DNA of 64,000 nucleotides from JBFWVJ01 sp050246795 (GCA_050246795.1 JBFWVJ010000003.1:124001-188000), one strand, 5' to 3'. Counted from the first letter of the stretch, positions 35,462-43,591 are shown. Translations and numbers: made by a program. The notes: generated by a model not told the origin, from the letters alone.

Positions 35462-35535
35462 TCGGGAAACGAAAAACGTAAAACGCAAAACGAATAAAAA
35501 TACGATACACTGGTTTTACGTTTTACGTTTTTCGT
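35462..35535. repeat. Inverted arrays of a 7-bp unit before priA
   Basis: Left arm (35465-35492) repeats aaaacgN with period 7 (aaacga-aaaacgt-aaaacgc-aaaacga). Right arm (35512-35535) is the reverse complement (ttttacg-ttttacg-tttttcg). The arms could pair over more than 20 bp around a loop of about 20 nt. The right arm runs directly into the priA start codon at 35537. Confidence 0.85.
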
Positions 35536-35536
35536 T

Positions 35537-37789
35537 ATGCGTTTTTACCATCTCCTCTTCCGCACCATCCCTCAACTGCTCACCTATCAATCCGAGCAGG
35601 ACCTTCCCATGGGAAGCCTGGTAAAAGTCAGCATCGGTAAGAGAACTGTTCACGGCATCGTGATGTCTGAGGTGCCAGAACCAACCTATGAATGCGTGAC
35701 CATTCAGGAATTGATCATCCCGGAAGCTATTACCCTTCCACAAATCGAGCTGTGTAAATGGATGAGCGGATACTACTACGCGTCTTTACAAAAATGCGTT
35801 CAGCTCTTCATCCCGAGCACCATTTGGAACCATAAGATCAAGCCGAAGAAAGAAGGATTCTTTGAACTAACCGTCCCTCTCGAGCAAGCTAGAGAACAGC
35901 TCAAGCGAAGTAAAAAACAACTGGAGTTACTGGAATCCTTCGCTGAAACGCCTCTCCAATCAGAAACACTACTCAAACAAACCTCAACCACGGCGATCAT
36001 CAACGCCCTCGTCAAAAAAGGCATCCTGATCAAAAAAGAAGGCGAACTCCTCAACCCCGACCTGCACCATCGGAGCAAGCCGTATCACGATCAGCCGTTG
36101 ACGAGCGAGCAGCAGAAGGTACTAAAAAAAATCGAAAGCGAGGTTGGAGAACCTCGCCCATCTTCCAGCGAGGATGCATGCCCTGAGCGAAGTCGAAGGG
36201 TCCATCCTCGCCTTCAGAAGTTCCTCCTCCACGGCATCACCGGCTCCGGAAAAACGGAAATCTACCTCCAGCTCATCAAAAAAAACATCGAAAAAGACCT
36301 GCAAACCATCCTGCTCGTGCCGGAAATAGCGCTCACGACGGAACTCATCCAGTACTTCACCGATCATTTCCCAGACCAGATCAGCATCGTTCATTCCCAC
36401 CTCTCCGAAGGGGAACGGGTCCAAAGCTGGCACCGCATTCATCAAGGAAAAACCAAGCTCGTTCTTGGCTCGCGCTCAGCGTTGTTCACCCCTTGGAAAC
36501 AATTGGGAGGCATCATCATCGACGAAGAACACGAATGGACCTACAAACAGGAATCTTCGCCCAGATATCATGCGAAAACGGTGGCGGAACGGATTGTGGG
36601 ATTATTCCACAATCCCGTAGAGACGCGATTAATCGCGTCTCTACGGCCAGCACCATTCCTGGTGCTGGGTTCCGCCACCCCATCCATCGAATCGTATTTT
36701 CAAACAACCCCCTACAACCTACAACCTACAACCTACAACCTGCTTTCCCTCACCCACCGCGCCAACCTCTCCCCACTCCCCCCCGTCACCATCGTCGACC
36801 TCCGGGACGAATACAAAAAAAAGAACACGACCATGTTTTCCGATACGTTGAAGAACGCGATTCAGAAACGGCTGGAAAAGAAAGAACAGGTCATTTTATT
36901 TCTGAACAAACGAGGAGCCTCTTCCTCTATCACCTGCCGCGACTGCGGCTATACCCCACGCTGTCCGAACTGCGACATCGCCTTCACCTACCACGCGCAA
37001 TTGAAGGATTTTTCAGGAGGAGGGCTTATTTGCCATTATTGTGGCACCTTTGAAGCAAACCTGACGAAATGTCCAAAATGCTTTTCCGTGGCTATCCGCC
37101 ATCTGGGATCAGGCACACAAAAAGCCGAAGAACAGCTCAAGCAGTTCTTTCCATCGGCGAGAATACTTCGAGCCGACAAAGATACCACCAGCGGGAAGTA
37201 CGACTTCGAAGCCATCTACCATCAGATGAAAAACGGCGATGCCGACCTCCTGATCGGCACCCAGATGATCGCGAAGGGATTGGATCTCCCCAATATCACA
37301 CTCACCGGCATCATCATCGCTGATATCGGCCTCCATTTACCAGATTTTCGCGCCAACGAAAGGGTATTTCAGCTGCTCACCCAAGTCGCTGGCCGTTCTG
37401 GAAGGCATAAGCCAGGAGAAGTCATCATCCAAACGTATCAGCCCTATCACCCGAGTATCCAGGCGGCAAAGAATCATGACTATTCGAAATTTTACCAAGA
37501 AGAAATCCAGGTCCGTGAAGCGCTCCAATATCCACCATTCTCAAACCTCATCAAACTGATCTACGCCCATGAAGACGCCAGAAAAGCGGAAGCGGAAGCG
37601 AAAAGAATGTATCAGCAGTTTATGACCTTCAACCCTGAACTATCAACCATCAACCTCTCCCCCCACTACATCCCCCGCCTCCACGGCAAATACATTTGGA
37701 ATATCTTCATTCGTGGCCAAAATCCTGAGAAAATACTAAAAAACATCGACCTCCCACCCGGGTGGAAAATCGATGTCGATCCTCGATAA
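35537..37789 (+). CDS. priA: Primosomal helicase PriA with repeat-derived insertions
   Basis: 750 residues. N-terminal DNA-binding domain (1-100), then a superfamily 2 helicase: Walker A 'LLHGITGSGKTEIYLQL' (about 234), Walker B 'GIIIDEEHEWTYKQ', 'VLGSATPS' motif III, and a zinc domain with four Cys pairs (CRDC, CPNC, CHYC, CPKC; about 472-520). 'GTQMIAKGLDLPNITLTGII' and 'QLLTQVAGRSGRHKPGEVII' are motifs V and VI. Known role: restart of collapsed replication forks. Three stretches are extra compared with the family and coincide with DNA repeats: about 202-226 (EVGEPRP..CPERSRR), 352-370 (HNPVETRLIASL) and 391-402 (YNLQPTTYNLQP). All lie in surface loops and keep the frame, so the enzyme is probably functional. 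Confidence 0.95.
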   Translation: MRFYHLLFRTIPQLLTYQSEQDLPMGSLVKVSIGKRTVHGIVMSEVPEPTYECVTIQELIIPEAITLPQIELCKWMSGYYYASLQKCVQLFIPSTIWNHKIKPKKEGFFELTVPLEQAREQLKRSKKQLELLESFAETPLQSETLLKQTSTTAIINALVKKGILIKKEGELLNPDLHHRSKPYHDQPLTSEQQKVLKKIESEVGEPRPSSSEDACPERSRRVHPRLQKFLLHGITGSGKTEIYLQLIKKNIEKDLQTILLVPEIALTTELIQYFTDHFPDQISIVHSHLSEGERVQSWHRIHQGKTKLVLGSRSALFTPWKQLGGIIIDEEHEWTYKQESSPRYHAKTVAERIVGLFHNPVETRLIASLRPAPFLVLGSATPSIESYFQTTPYNLQPTTYNLLSLTHRANLSPLPPVTIVDLRDEYKKKNTTMFSDTLKNAIQKRLEKKEQVILFLNKRGASSSITCRDCGYTPRCPNCDIAFTYHAQLKDFSGGGLICHYCGTFEANLTKCPKCFSVAIRHLGSGTQKAEEQLKQFFPSARILRADKDTTSGKYDFEAIYHQMKNGDADLLIGTQMIAKGLDLPNITLTGIIIADIGLHLPDFRANERVFQLLTQVAGRSGRHKPGEVIIQTYQPYHPSIQAAKNHDYSKFYQEEIQVREALQYPPFSNLIKLIYAHEDARKAEAEAKRMYQQFMTFNPELSTINLSPHYIPRLHGKYIWNIFIRGQNPEKILKNIDLPPGWKIDVDPR
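36138..36211. repeat. Palindromic elements inside priA (first insertion)
   Basis: Hairpin 1: GCGAGGTT-ggag-AACCTCGC (36138-36157). Hairpin 2: GCGAGGATG (36168-36176) with CATCCTCGC (36203-36211), enclosing CCCTGAGCGAAGTCGAAGGG (36181-36200), a repeat seen in intergenic DNA of many environmental bacteria. Translated in frame as a loop ending ..CPERSRRVHPR, just before Walker A. Confidence 0.85.
36591..36668. repeat. Three consecutive palindromes inside priA (second insertion)
   Basis: GGATTGTGG / CCACAATCC (36591-36615), then a perfect 30-bp palindrome with arm CGTAGAGACGCGATT (36616-36645), then CCAGCACC-attcct-GGTGCTGG (36647-36668). The 30-bp palindrome is a dispersed element type I know from intergenic DNA of other bacteria. 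The insertion adds about 14 residues between the conserved YHA and GSATP motifs. Confidence 0.9.
36711..36741. repeat. 7-bp tandem repeat (cctacaa) inside priA
   Basis: About four copies of cctacaa with period 7, translated as YNLQPTTYNLQPTTYNL. The same unit in inverse orientation occurs inside ribD near 43071-43085. Confidence 0.85.
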
Positions 37790-37796
37790 ACCAGCC

Positions 37797-38210
37797 TTAC
37801 TCATCAAATCTCAAACCAATCACCTGCAACAAAGATCCTCGTACCCTTCCTGCTTCTTCAAAAAGTTTGGCATCTAGTTTCCCATTGAGCAAACGATCAA
37901 GAGTGAGTACGCTCTCATCCAAAACCGTAGGAGAAACTCCTTTGACCACTGCAGAGTTTTTAAGCAAAGCTAAAAAAACCGAACACAGCATCTTTTCATG
38001 AGGATTGAGGAGGCGGGCACTCGTCATTTTTTTCAAGAACTCATGAATTTTTGTGAATGAAGCCAATAATTGATCCTCTCTTAAACCTTCTCTGTACTGT
38101 GGATCCAAAAGCTTCAGAAAATCCGGGAGAACCATTTGAATAACCTCAAGCGTGATACCTGATTCCACACCAGCGTGAAGAGTCGGAGAGCGAATGTCTG
38201 AGAAGTTCAT
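37797..38210 (-). CDS. Hypothetical protein
   Basis: 137 residues from the ATG at 38210 (MNFSDIRSPTLHAGVES); the longer frame crosses this gene's own promoter. Mostly helical: 'LEVIQMVLPDFLKLLDPQYR', 'SFTKIHEFLKKMTSARLLNP', 'VLTLDRLLNGKLDAKLFEEA'. No signal peptide or known motif. Divergent from the gene at 38294 with overlapping promoters, so the two may be related in function. It converges on priA with a 7-bp gap. Confidence 0.7.
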   Translation of the reverse strand: MNFSDIRSPTLHAGVESGITLEVIQMVLPDFLKLLDPQYREGLREDQLLASFTKIHEFLKKMTSARLLNPHEKMLCSVFLALLKNSAVVKGVSPTVLDESVLTLDRLLNGKLDAKLFEEAGRVRGSLLQVIGLRFDE

Positions 38211-38230
38211 AGGGTGACTAAAGTACACGG

Positions 38231-38258
38231 ATTTTAAAATTTTATTTACAAATGTCAA
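38231..38258 (-). promoter_or_regulatory. Promoter of the gene at 37797-38210
   Basis: TTGACA (38253-38258), 16-bp spacer, TAAAAT (38231-38236) on the minus strand; about 20 nt to the ATG at 38210. Confidence 0.7.
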
Positions 38259-38273
38259 TGAAAAGAAGATAAT
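38245..38273 (+). promoter_or_regulatory. Promoter of the gene at 38294, overlapping the divergent one
   Basis: TTTACA (38245-38250), 17-bp spacer, GATAAT (38268-38273). Its -35 lies inside the spacer of the minus-strand promoter, so the two cannot be occupied at the same time. Confidence 0.6.
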
Positions 38274-38293
38274 CAGGTACTTCAAAAAGATGT

Positions 38294-38812
38294 ATGAAAA
38301 TTCCCGAAGATACTCCTACCCCATCTCTCGGACTGAGAAGAATTGGGAAAGCAGCCAAACTCACTCCTGAAGAAATCCAGGCAAAAAGAAAAGAAATCCA
38401 GATGGCATTGGAAGCAAAACAACCGGAAAAAGAACGGCAAGAGGCTCTTGAAAAAGCGGCATACCAAGAATACTTACCCTACGTGATTCACCGACATTTA
38501 GAGGTGTTTGTAGATCTCCAAAAAAATGGTATTAGAATCGACGAAGACGGGATCGATATCGAAGCAACTCAATCCCACTTAAAGAACATGGGAGAGAACC
38601 CCCTTCCCATCTATCCAAAACCATCAGAAGACATACACGAAGCTTTGAAATCGGGAAAAATCCCTCTCCTCAAAGGTCGGTTTGAACGGCTGGGTATCGC
38701 GAGAGCAGCGATCATTTGTTCAGATGGAGAATACTTCGAGATCAACATCAATCCAGGAAAACAATCAATCATTTTCCTCAAATACACAAACGACTATTTT
38801 TCAGCTTCATAA
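38294..38812 (+). CDS. Hypothetical protein
   Basis: 172 residues, ATG at 38294. Charged helical N terminus ('LTPEEIQAKRKEIQMALEAK', 'EKERQEALEKAAYQEYLPYV'), probably a coiled coil, then an alpha/beta C terminus ending 'IICSDGEYFEININPGKQSI'. No known motif. A similar Lys/Glu-rich helix followed by a small domain is common and uninformative. Divergently transcribed from the gene at 38210. Confidence 0.65.
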   Translation: MKIPEDTPTPSLGLRRIGKAAKLTPEEIQAKRKEIQMALEAKQPEKERQEALEKAAYQEYLPYVIHRHLEVFVDLQKNGIRIDEDGIDIEATQSHLKNMGENPLPIYPKPSEDIHEALKSGKIPLLKGRFERLGIARAAIICSDGEYFEININPGKQSIIFLKYTNDYFSAS

Positions 38813-38840
38813 AAAATTCATGTTTAATAGGTAGAGTAAT

Positions 38841-38860
38841 CATACATAGCAAAATGTATG
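38841..38860 (+). promoter_or_regulatory. Palindrome over the start of the metallopeptidase gene
   Basis: CATACAT-agcaaa-ATGTATG, a perfect 7-bp inverted repeat whose right arm ends in the ATG at 38858. It could mask initiation as an RNA hairpin or bind a regulator. Confidence 0.5.
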
Positions 38861-39985
38861 CATTTTCCTCATTGGATCAGTTCTCTCTTCGTAATACTCC
38901 TGGCATTACCAATAGGAGGTCTGACAGGATATCTAGATGCACTCGTCTACTACGATGAGTATCACTCGCACCATCAGGAACTGATTCAAAACGAATTGTT
39001 TTCACTCGACAATCAAATCGCCCATCACAAATACCAAATAGAACTCAAAAGCTCTTCGAAGCAAAATGTTCTTGTACCGGACCATCAATTCGTTTTTTGT
39101 AATGCAGAAATCACACCCCCAGAAAAATCTATTGTTGAGCTGGAGCAAGCATTAAACCAGTTGGAAGAAAAAGAAAAAAGAATTTGGGAATATACAAAAA
39201 TCCATGAGCAACTCCCTGTACACTCAGAGCTTAAAGCCGTAAAGAACCCTGTGAAATGGGCAAGTAAAATAATACATAAAGGAGCGGACATGCATCGCAA
39301 ATATCAAGATGAGCAGAAACTGATAGAGTTCTGGTCATCTCGTTCGGGAACCATACCAGAATTCGTCACGGTCTACGCTACCAGCCTCACTGATGAAGCA
39401 CCCGAACTCAACCCGCTCCATGTGAATCAAATCAGTGCCGCCATTGCCCTGATGCCCAAAGGATTTGAAGAACGTCTGAAAGCCATTTATATGATCCATG
39501 GTGAAGAAAAAATCAGGCGCGGCAGTGCGGGGTTAGGCGTGGTATTCATTGACGCTGAAAAATTGAACATTTTCCCAATCCTGATTCATGAATTTGGGCA
39601 TTTATATGATTTTCACGTGGAAAGCGAAGAAGGAGACCCATCCCCCTTTCACAACGGAATCGCTCAACTGAGTTCAGAAGACCCTAGTGTCAAATACTAC
39701 CAAATCAGTTGGCAGGATAATCAACACCATCGTGGAAATACGGAGGACTTTTGCTCCTGCTATGGAAGCGAAAATCCACAGGAAGATTTTGCAGAGGCTT
39801 TTTCATTTTATGTCCTCCAAGGAAGCACCTTCGAAAAATGGAGCAAGAAAAATCCCATCCTCAAACAAAAATACGACTTCATCAAAGAAGTCTTCAATGG
39901 ACGAATCTTCTCCTCACCTCATCAAATCCACCAACACCCGTTCAGTGTGGTCGACCTTCCCATCGATTATCCGTCCCTACTTTAA
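38858..39985 (+). CDS. Membrane-anchored zinc metallopeptidase-like protein
   Basis: 375 residues. N-terminal membrane segment (about 7-27). Residues 60-125 are coiled coil ('IVELEQALNQLEEKEKRIWE'). The C-terminal half has a zincin motif HEFGH in 'NIFPILIHEFGHLYDFH' (about 245), and about 60 residues later 'NPQEDFAEAFSFYVLQG', where the Glu is a plausible third zinc ligand as in lethal-factor-type and related gluzincins. This predicts a protease tethered to the membrane, probably facing outside. Substrate unknown. Its 3' end overlaps the convergent cutA by 4 bp. Confidence 0.75.
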   Translation: MHFPHWISSLFVILLALPIGGLTGYLDALVYYDEYHSHHQELIQNELFSLDNQIAHHKYQIELKSSSKQNVLVPDHQFVFCNAEITPPEKSIVELEQALNQLEEKEKRIWEYTKIHEQLPVHSELKAVKNPVKWASKIIHKGADMHRKYQDEQKLIEFWSSRSGTIPEFVTVYATSLTDEAPELNPLHVNQISAAIALMPKGFEERLKAIYMIHGEEKIRRGSAGLGVVFIDAEKLNIFPILIHEFGHLYDFHVESEEGDPSPFHNGIAQLSSEDPSVKYYQISWQDNQHHRGNTEDFCSCYGSENPQEDFAEAFSFYVLQGSTFEKWSKKNPILKQKYDFIKEVFNGRIFSSPHQIHQHPFSVVDLPIDYPSLL

Positions 39986-40296
39986 GCAATCGTTTCTTCA
40001 ATCCATTGCAAAAATTCCGGATTTCCATCTTTCATTTCGAACACTTCCATCACTGGACATTCGTAAGAATGCAGCGCCTTCACTCGCTTCATGACCTTAG
40101 AAACCAATGAATGCTTCGTTTTCATGAGGAGAAGCACCTCTGAAGCTTTTTGAATGGTTCCCTCCCACCAAAACATCGACTCCACACCAGGAATCATGTT
40201 TGCACAAACGACTAAACGTTCCTCGAGAAGCGCCTTCGCGATCTTGAGAGCTTCTTTTTTGTCCTTGCACGGAATAAAAATAGAACAGTACTTCAT
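39982..40296 (-). CDS. cutA: CutA1-type protein
   Basis: 104 residues from MKYCSIFIPCKDKKEALKIA. 'ALLEERLVVCANMIPGVESM' and 'FWWEGTIQKASEVLLLMKTK' are the family signatures, and 'HSYECPVMEVFEM' closes the fold. CutA1 forms very stable trimers with a ferredoxin-like fold; a role in divalent metal tolerance has been reported in E. coli but the general function is uncertain. It lies 4 bp after the DUF3592 gene. Confidence 0.93.
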   Translation of the reverse strand: MKYCSIFIPCKDKKEALKIAKALLEERLVVCANMIPGVESMFWWEGTIQKASEVLLLMKTKHSLVSKVMKRVKALHSYECPVMEVFEMKDGNPEFLQWIEETIA

Positions 40297-40300
40297 AGGT

Positions 40301-40855
40301 TTATGAAGAACTCCCTGGTATCTCACTCGATCTCTGCTGGAGCAAGTATGCCTGTTTCTTTCTCATCCCATAGACGGTCACACTCGTGAAAATCAATGCT
40401 GCCACCACTCCAATCACAATGAAGATCACCGGCAAGATAACATCTGGAATCGGCAAATAGCTCTCCGTTGGGTTTTCTGGATTCACCTTGACCATGACAT
40501 CCTTCCCGACCGTATATTCAGCCACGGTCTCATCACTGGAAGACCTCCAGGAACTACTCGTCATGTTCACAAATCCATCATATTGTTCTTCACCTACCAG
40601 ATAATGATAACGAATATCAGGGGTGTACATCATCGTGCCATCCCCGCGATATGAGCTCACTTCCGAAAAAGTAATCGTCCCTGGCGTATCAACCCAATGA
40701 GTGAATCGATAATAGTCCCAGTACAACATCCTCGCACCGACGAAGACAAAAAGCATCGGTATCCCGATTCCCATCAGCAGAAAAAGCTTCCAAGGAAACT
40801 TCGCCACAGACTTGGGATCATTGAAGTCTACTCTGCTAGACCAAAAAATCTTCAT
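40301..40855 (-). CDS. DUF3592-like membrane protein
   Basis: 184 residues. Two membrane segments (about 23-45 and 136-160) flank an extracytoplasmic beta domain with 'TPGTITFSEVSSYRGDG', 'YTPDIRYHYLVGEEQYDG' and 'VMVKVNPENPTESYL', the pattern of DUF3592. Function unknown in the family. Runs from the end of glyS (18 bp) into cutA (4 bp), so likely part of the glyS transcript. Confidence 0.8.
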   Translation of the reverse strand: MKIFWSSRVDFNDPKSVAKFPWKLFLLMGIGIPMLFVFVGARMLYWDYYRFTHWVDTPGTITFSEVSSYRGDGTMMYTPDIRYHYLVGEEQYDGFVNMTSSSWRSSSDETVAEYTVGKDVMVKVNPENPTESYLPIPDVILPVIFIVIGVVAALIFTSVTVYGMRKKQAYLLQQRSSEIPGSSS

Positions 40856-40873
40856 ATGATGAGATCATCAGGA

Positions 40874-42250
40874 CTAAAAACCAGCGAACTGCTTCTCAAA
40901 ATAATCTTCCAACTCTGAAACCTTGATCCGCTCCTGCTGCATACTATCCCGATCCCGAATCGTCACGGCATCATCTTTTTCCAACGTTTCGTAATCCACC
41001 GTCACACAATAAGGTGTCCCGATCTCATCCTGTCGGCGATAGCGTTTCCCGATGGAACCACCATCATCATATTCCACTTTGTACTTCTTATTCAAAAGAC
41101 CAAAAATCTCACCTGCCTTGGTATCCAATCCATCTTTCTTCATAAGCGGCATTACCGCGATTTTCACCGGCGCGATACTCTTCGCGAACTTCATCACCAC
41201 GCGTGTATCATCGCCTTCCAATTTCTCTTCTTGATAGGCATCGCAGAGGACGGCTAAGAAAGATCGATCCACCCCGAAGGTCGGCTCGACCACGTGAGGA
41301 ACAAAGCGTTCGTTGGCCGCCTGATCGAAGTACTCCAGCTTCTGCCCGGAATGCTCCGAATGCTGCTTCAAATCAAAATCCGTGCGGTAAGCGAGGCCGT
41401 AGAGCTCACTTCGTCCAAACGGAAAGTCGTAGACAATATCCACCGTTCGCTTGGAATAGTGCGACAGCTTTTCCTGTGGATGCTCCGCATGGTGACATTT
41501 TTTCTTGTCCAAACCAATGAGCTCACACCACTGGTCCATATCCTTGAGCCATTGCTCGAAGACCTCCTGCCAGTCTTTTTCACGAATGAAGTATTCGATT
41601 TCCATTTGTTCGAATTCCAGCAGGCGGAAAATAAAATTCCCGGGAGTAATTTCATTTCTGAAGGCCTTTCCAATCTGCGCCACTCCGAAAGGGATCTTCA
41701 CACGAGTCGTGTCGATAATATTCTTGAACTCCAAAAAGATCGCCTGGGCCGTTTCGGGACGAAGATAAGCGATATCTTCCTCATCGCCTGTCTTGTTCAA
41801 GGCCGTTTGGAACATCAGATTGAAATACCGCGCCTTGGTAAAATCCTGCTTCCCACAGCGTGGACACTTGATCTTATTTTCTTCGATCAACTTGGTCAGA
41901 TCATCTTCCGATAAGCCTTCGCATTCAATACTGAGGGCTTTTTCTATCAAATGATCCGCTCGATGGCGGGCCTTACAATTTTTACAGTCCACTTTCGCGT
42001 CATTGAAAGAAGACACGTGTCCGGAAGCATGCCAGGTCTTTGGATGCATCAAAATCGGCCCATCGATCCCCACCATATCCTGTCGCTGTTGCACAAAGGT
42101 CTTCCACCACAAATCTTTTATGTTCTTCTTCAGCTCCGATCCATACGGACCATAGGTATAGCTATTGGAAAACCCTCCATAGATTTCCGACCCTGGATAG
42201 ACAAATCCACGGCGTTTGCAGAGCGATACAATTTTTTCGATTTCGACCAT
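40874..42250 (-). CDS. glyS: Glycyl-tRNA synthetase, eukaryal/archaeal (alpha2) type
   Basis: 458 residues, class II synthetase. Motif 2 region 'GKAFRNEITPGNFIFRLLEF' and 'QMEIEYF', the 'YLRPETAQAIFLEFKNI' block, and motif 3 'VEPTFGVDRSFLAVL'. A zinc-type insertion has CKNC (about 92) and CPRC. C-terminal anticodon-binding domain from about 350. Charges tRNA-Gly in the cytoplasm. It is the single-chain form, not the alpha2beta2 GlyQ/GlyS form of many bacteria. Upstream spacer 42256-42345 holds an inverted repeat array shared with the end of ribD. Confidence 0.96.
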   Translation of the reverse strand: MVEIEKIVSLCKRRGFVYPGSEIYGGFSNSYTYGPYGSELKKNIKDLWWKTFVQQRQDMVGIDGPILMHPKTWHASGHVSSFNDAKVDCKNCKARHRADHLIEKALSIECEGLSEDDLTKLIEENKIKCPRCGKQDFTKARYFNLMFQTALNKTGDEEDIAYLRPETAQAIFLEFKNIIDTTRVKIPFGVAQIGKAFRNEITPGNFIFRLLEFEQMEIEYFIREKDWQEVFEQWLKDMDQWCELIGLDKKKCHHAEHPQEKLSHYSKRTVDIVYDFPFGRSELYGLAYRTDFDLKQHSEHSGQKLEYFDQAANERFVPHVVEPTFGVDRSFLAVLCDAYQEEKLEGDDTRVVMKFAKSIAPVKIAVMPLMKKDGLDTKAGEIFGLLNKKYKVEYDDGGSIGKRYRRQDEIGTPYCVTVDYETLEKDDAVTIRDRDSMQQERIKVSELEDYFEKQFAGF

Positions 42251-42255
42251 ACGAC

Positions 42256-42345
42256 AGGAATTAGCTTTTTAGGCGTTAGCTTCTTAGAGAATTCACAGCA
42301 GATCTTAGCACCGAAGCAGCTAAAAAGCTAAACAGCTAAAAAGCT
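42256..42345. repeat. Inverted arrays of an 8-bp unit between ribD and glyS
   Basis: One side has agctttttaggcgttagcttctta; the other (42317-42345) has agctaaaa-agctaaac-agctaaaa-agct with period 8. The two sides are reverse complements and enclose a loop of about 30 nt. The 3' arm overlaps the last codons of ribD. The same AGCTAAAAAGCT family occurs at 47036-47118 and 56590-56668. Confidence 0.85.
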
Positions 42346-43554
42346 CCCCTGCCAATACACATCATCCCCCAGCACCTTCATCTCCCGAAACTGAATGTTC
42401 TTCACTTTCCTCTGCCCTCTGCCCTCTGCCAACTCAAACACCTCCACCCCGTCCCCCAAAAACTTCGGAGCGAAATAAACCATCAGTTCATCCACAAAAC
42501 CTTCTTTCAAAAACGACGACCACACACTCGACCCTCCTTCGACATAAAGCGAAGCAATCCCCCTTGCCGCTAGCTCATCCAAAATCTGTCCCAAATGAAG
42601 ATATCCTGCCTCATTCGTATCGACTTCCAACACTTCTACTCCCTTCTCCACTAATTGAAGTTTTCGCGAAGCGCGTCTCTGAAACTGTCGGCCTCGGAAC
42701 AAAATCGTTCCCGGTCGGACCACAGCAGCCGTGATGGGAATACTCAGCGCCGCATCAAGAACAATCGTCCTGGGCTGACGATCGAGAGGAACGTTATTCT
42801 TGTCACGGACTGTCAGACGCGAATCATCAGCGATGATGGTCTTCACCCCGACCAAAAGCGCGTCGTACTCTGCCCGCTTTTGATGCACATGTTCCCGGCT
42901 TTCTTCACCCGTGAGCCAAAGCGATTCACCTCGCTTGCGAACAATCCGTCCATCCAAGGTCTGTGCAATTTTTAGGGTAACCCACGGTTTGCGTTCGCGG
43001 ACCCATTTGAAGAAAAAACGATTCTGCCATTGTAACTCCTCAAGAAGCCCCTGCAAGGTGGTAGCTGATAGGTTGTAGGTTGTAGCTTTGGCATTTGGAA
43101 TTTGTAGTTTGTTTCGAATTTCTGATTTCTGATTTCGAATGTCATCTTCCAACACTAGTACTTCAATCCCCGCTTCACGCAACGAAGCAACCCCCTTCCC
43201 ACTCACCTCCGGATTCGGATCGAGTAATCCAACCACCAATTTCTTCACACCGCTTTCCAGAATAATCTCCGTGCAAGGCTTCGTCTTCTTATTCGTATGA
43301 CAGCACGGCTCCAACGTCACATACAAAACATCCGATGTCTGTATTTTTTCCTTTTTCCTTTTTCCTTTTTCCTTTGCAAGCAAATTCCTCTCCGCATGCC
43401 CCTCCCCAAACTTCCGATGCCAGTCCTCAGCAATGACCTTTCCCTTTCGTACCAGTACCGCCCCTACCACCGGATTCGGCGAAACAAATCCACGGCCTTT
43501 TTCCGCCAAATCCATGGCTTTCTTCATAAACGGCAAGTGCTTCGCAAGTTCCAT
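42328..43554 (-). CDS. ribD: Bifunctional pyrimidine deaminase/reductase RibD
   Basis: 408 residues. Deaminase domain (1-150): 'PNPVVGAVLVRKGKVIAEDW', zinc motif 'GEGHAERNLLAKE' and 'LYVTLEPCCHTNKKTKPCTE'. Reductase domain (about 185-405): 'KPWVTLKIAQTLDGRIVRKR', 'YDALLVGVKTIIADDSRLT', 'LYVEGGSSVWSSFLKEGFVD'. Performs steps 2 and 3 of riboflavin synthesis. Two extra loops coincide with simple repeats: KEKGKRKKEKIQ (about 61-72, from 43343-43375) and IRNQKSEIRNKLQIPNAKATTYNLS (split here by position: about 139-164, from 43061-43143). Separated from ribA by the plus-strand gene at 43697. Confidence 0.95.
   Translation of the reverse strand: MELAKHLPFMKKAMDLAEKGRGFVSPNPVVGAVLVRKGKVIAEDWHRKFGEGHAERNLLAKEKGKRKKEKIQTSDVLYVTLEPCCHTNKKTKPCTEIILESGVKKLVVGLLDPNPEVSGKGVASLREAGIEVLVLEDDIRNQKSEIRNKLQIPNAKATTYNLSATTLQGLLEELQWQNRFFFKWVRERKPWVTLKIAQTLDGRIVRKRGESLWLTGEESREHVHQKRAEYDALLVGVKTIIADDSRLTVRDKNNVPLDRQPRTIVLDAALSIPITAAVVRPGTILFRGRQFQRRASRKLQLVEKGVEVLEVDTNEAGYLHLGQILDELAARGIASLYVEGGSSVWSSFLKEGFVDELMVYFAPKFLGDGVEVFELAEGRGQRKVKNIQFREMKVLGDDVYWQGSFLAV
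43061..43143. repeat. Simple repeats inside ribD (linker between domains)
   Basis: Contains ggttgta-ggttgta (period 7, inverse of the priA cctacaa unit) and gatttct-gatttct-gatttcg (period 7). They are translated in frame between the deaminase and reductase domains, where RibD normally has a short linker. Confidence 0.8.
43343..43375. repeat. 7-bp tandem repeat (cctttttN) inside ribD
   Basis: Four copies of cctttttc-type units with period 7, translated as a Lys/Glu-rich loop after the zinc-binding HAE motif. A shorter copy of the same unit lies inside ribE at 46681-46718. Confidence 0.85.
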
Positions 43555-43591
43555 TTCTCAGGAAAATTGATCAGGAGTAGAATAGCATAAG

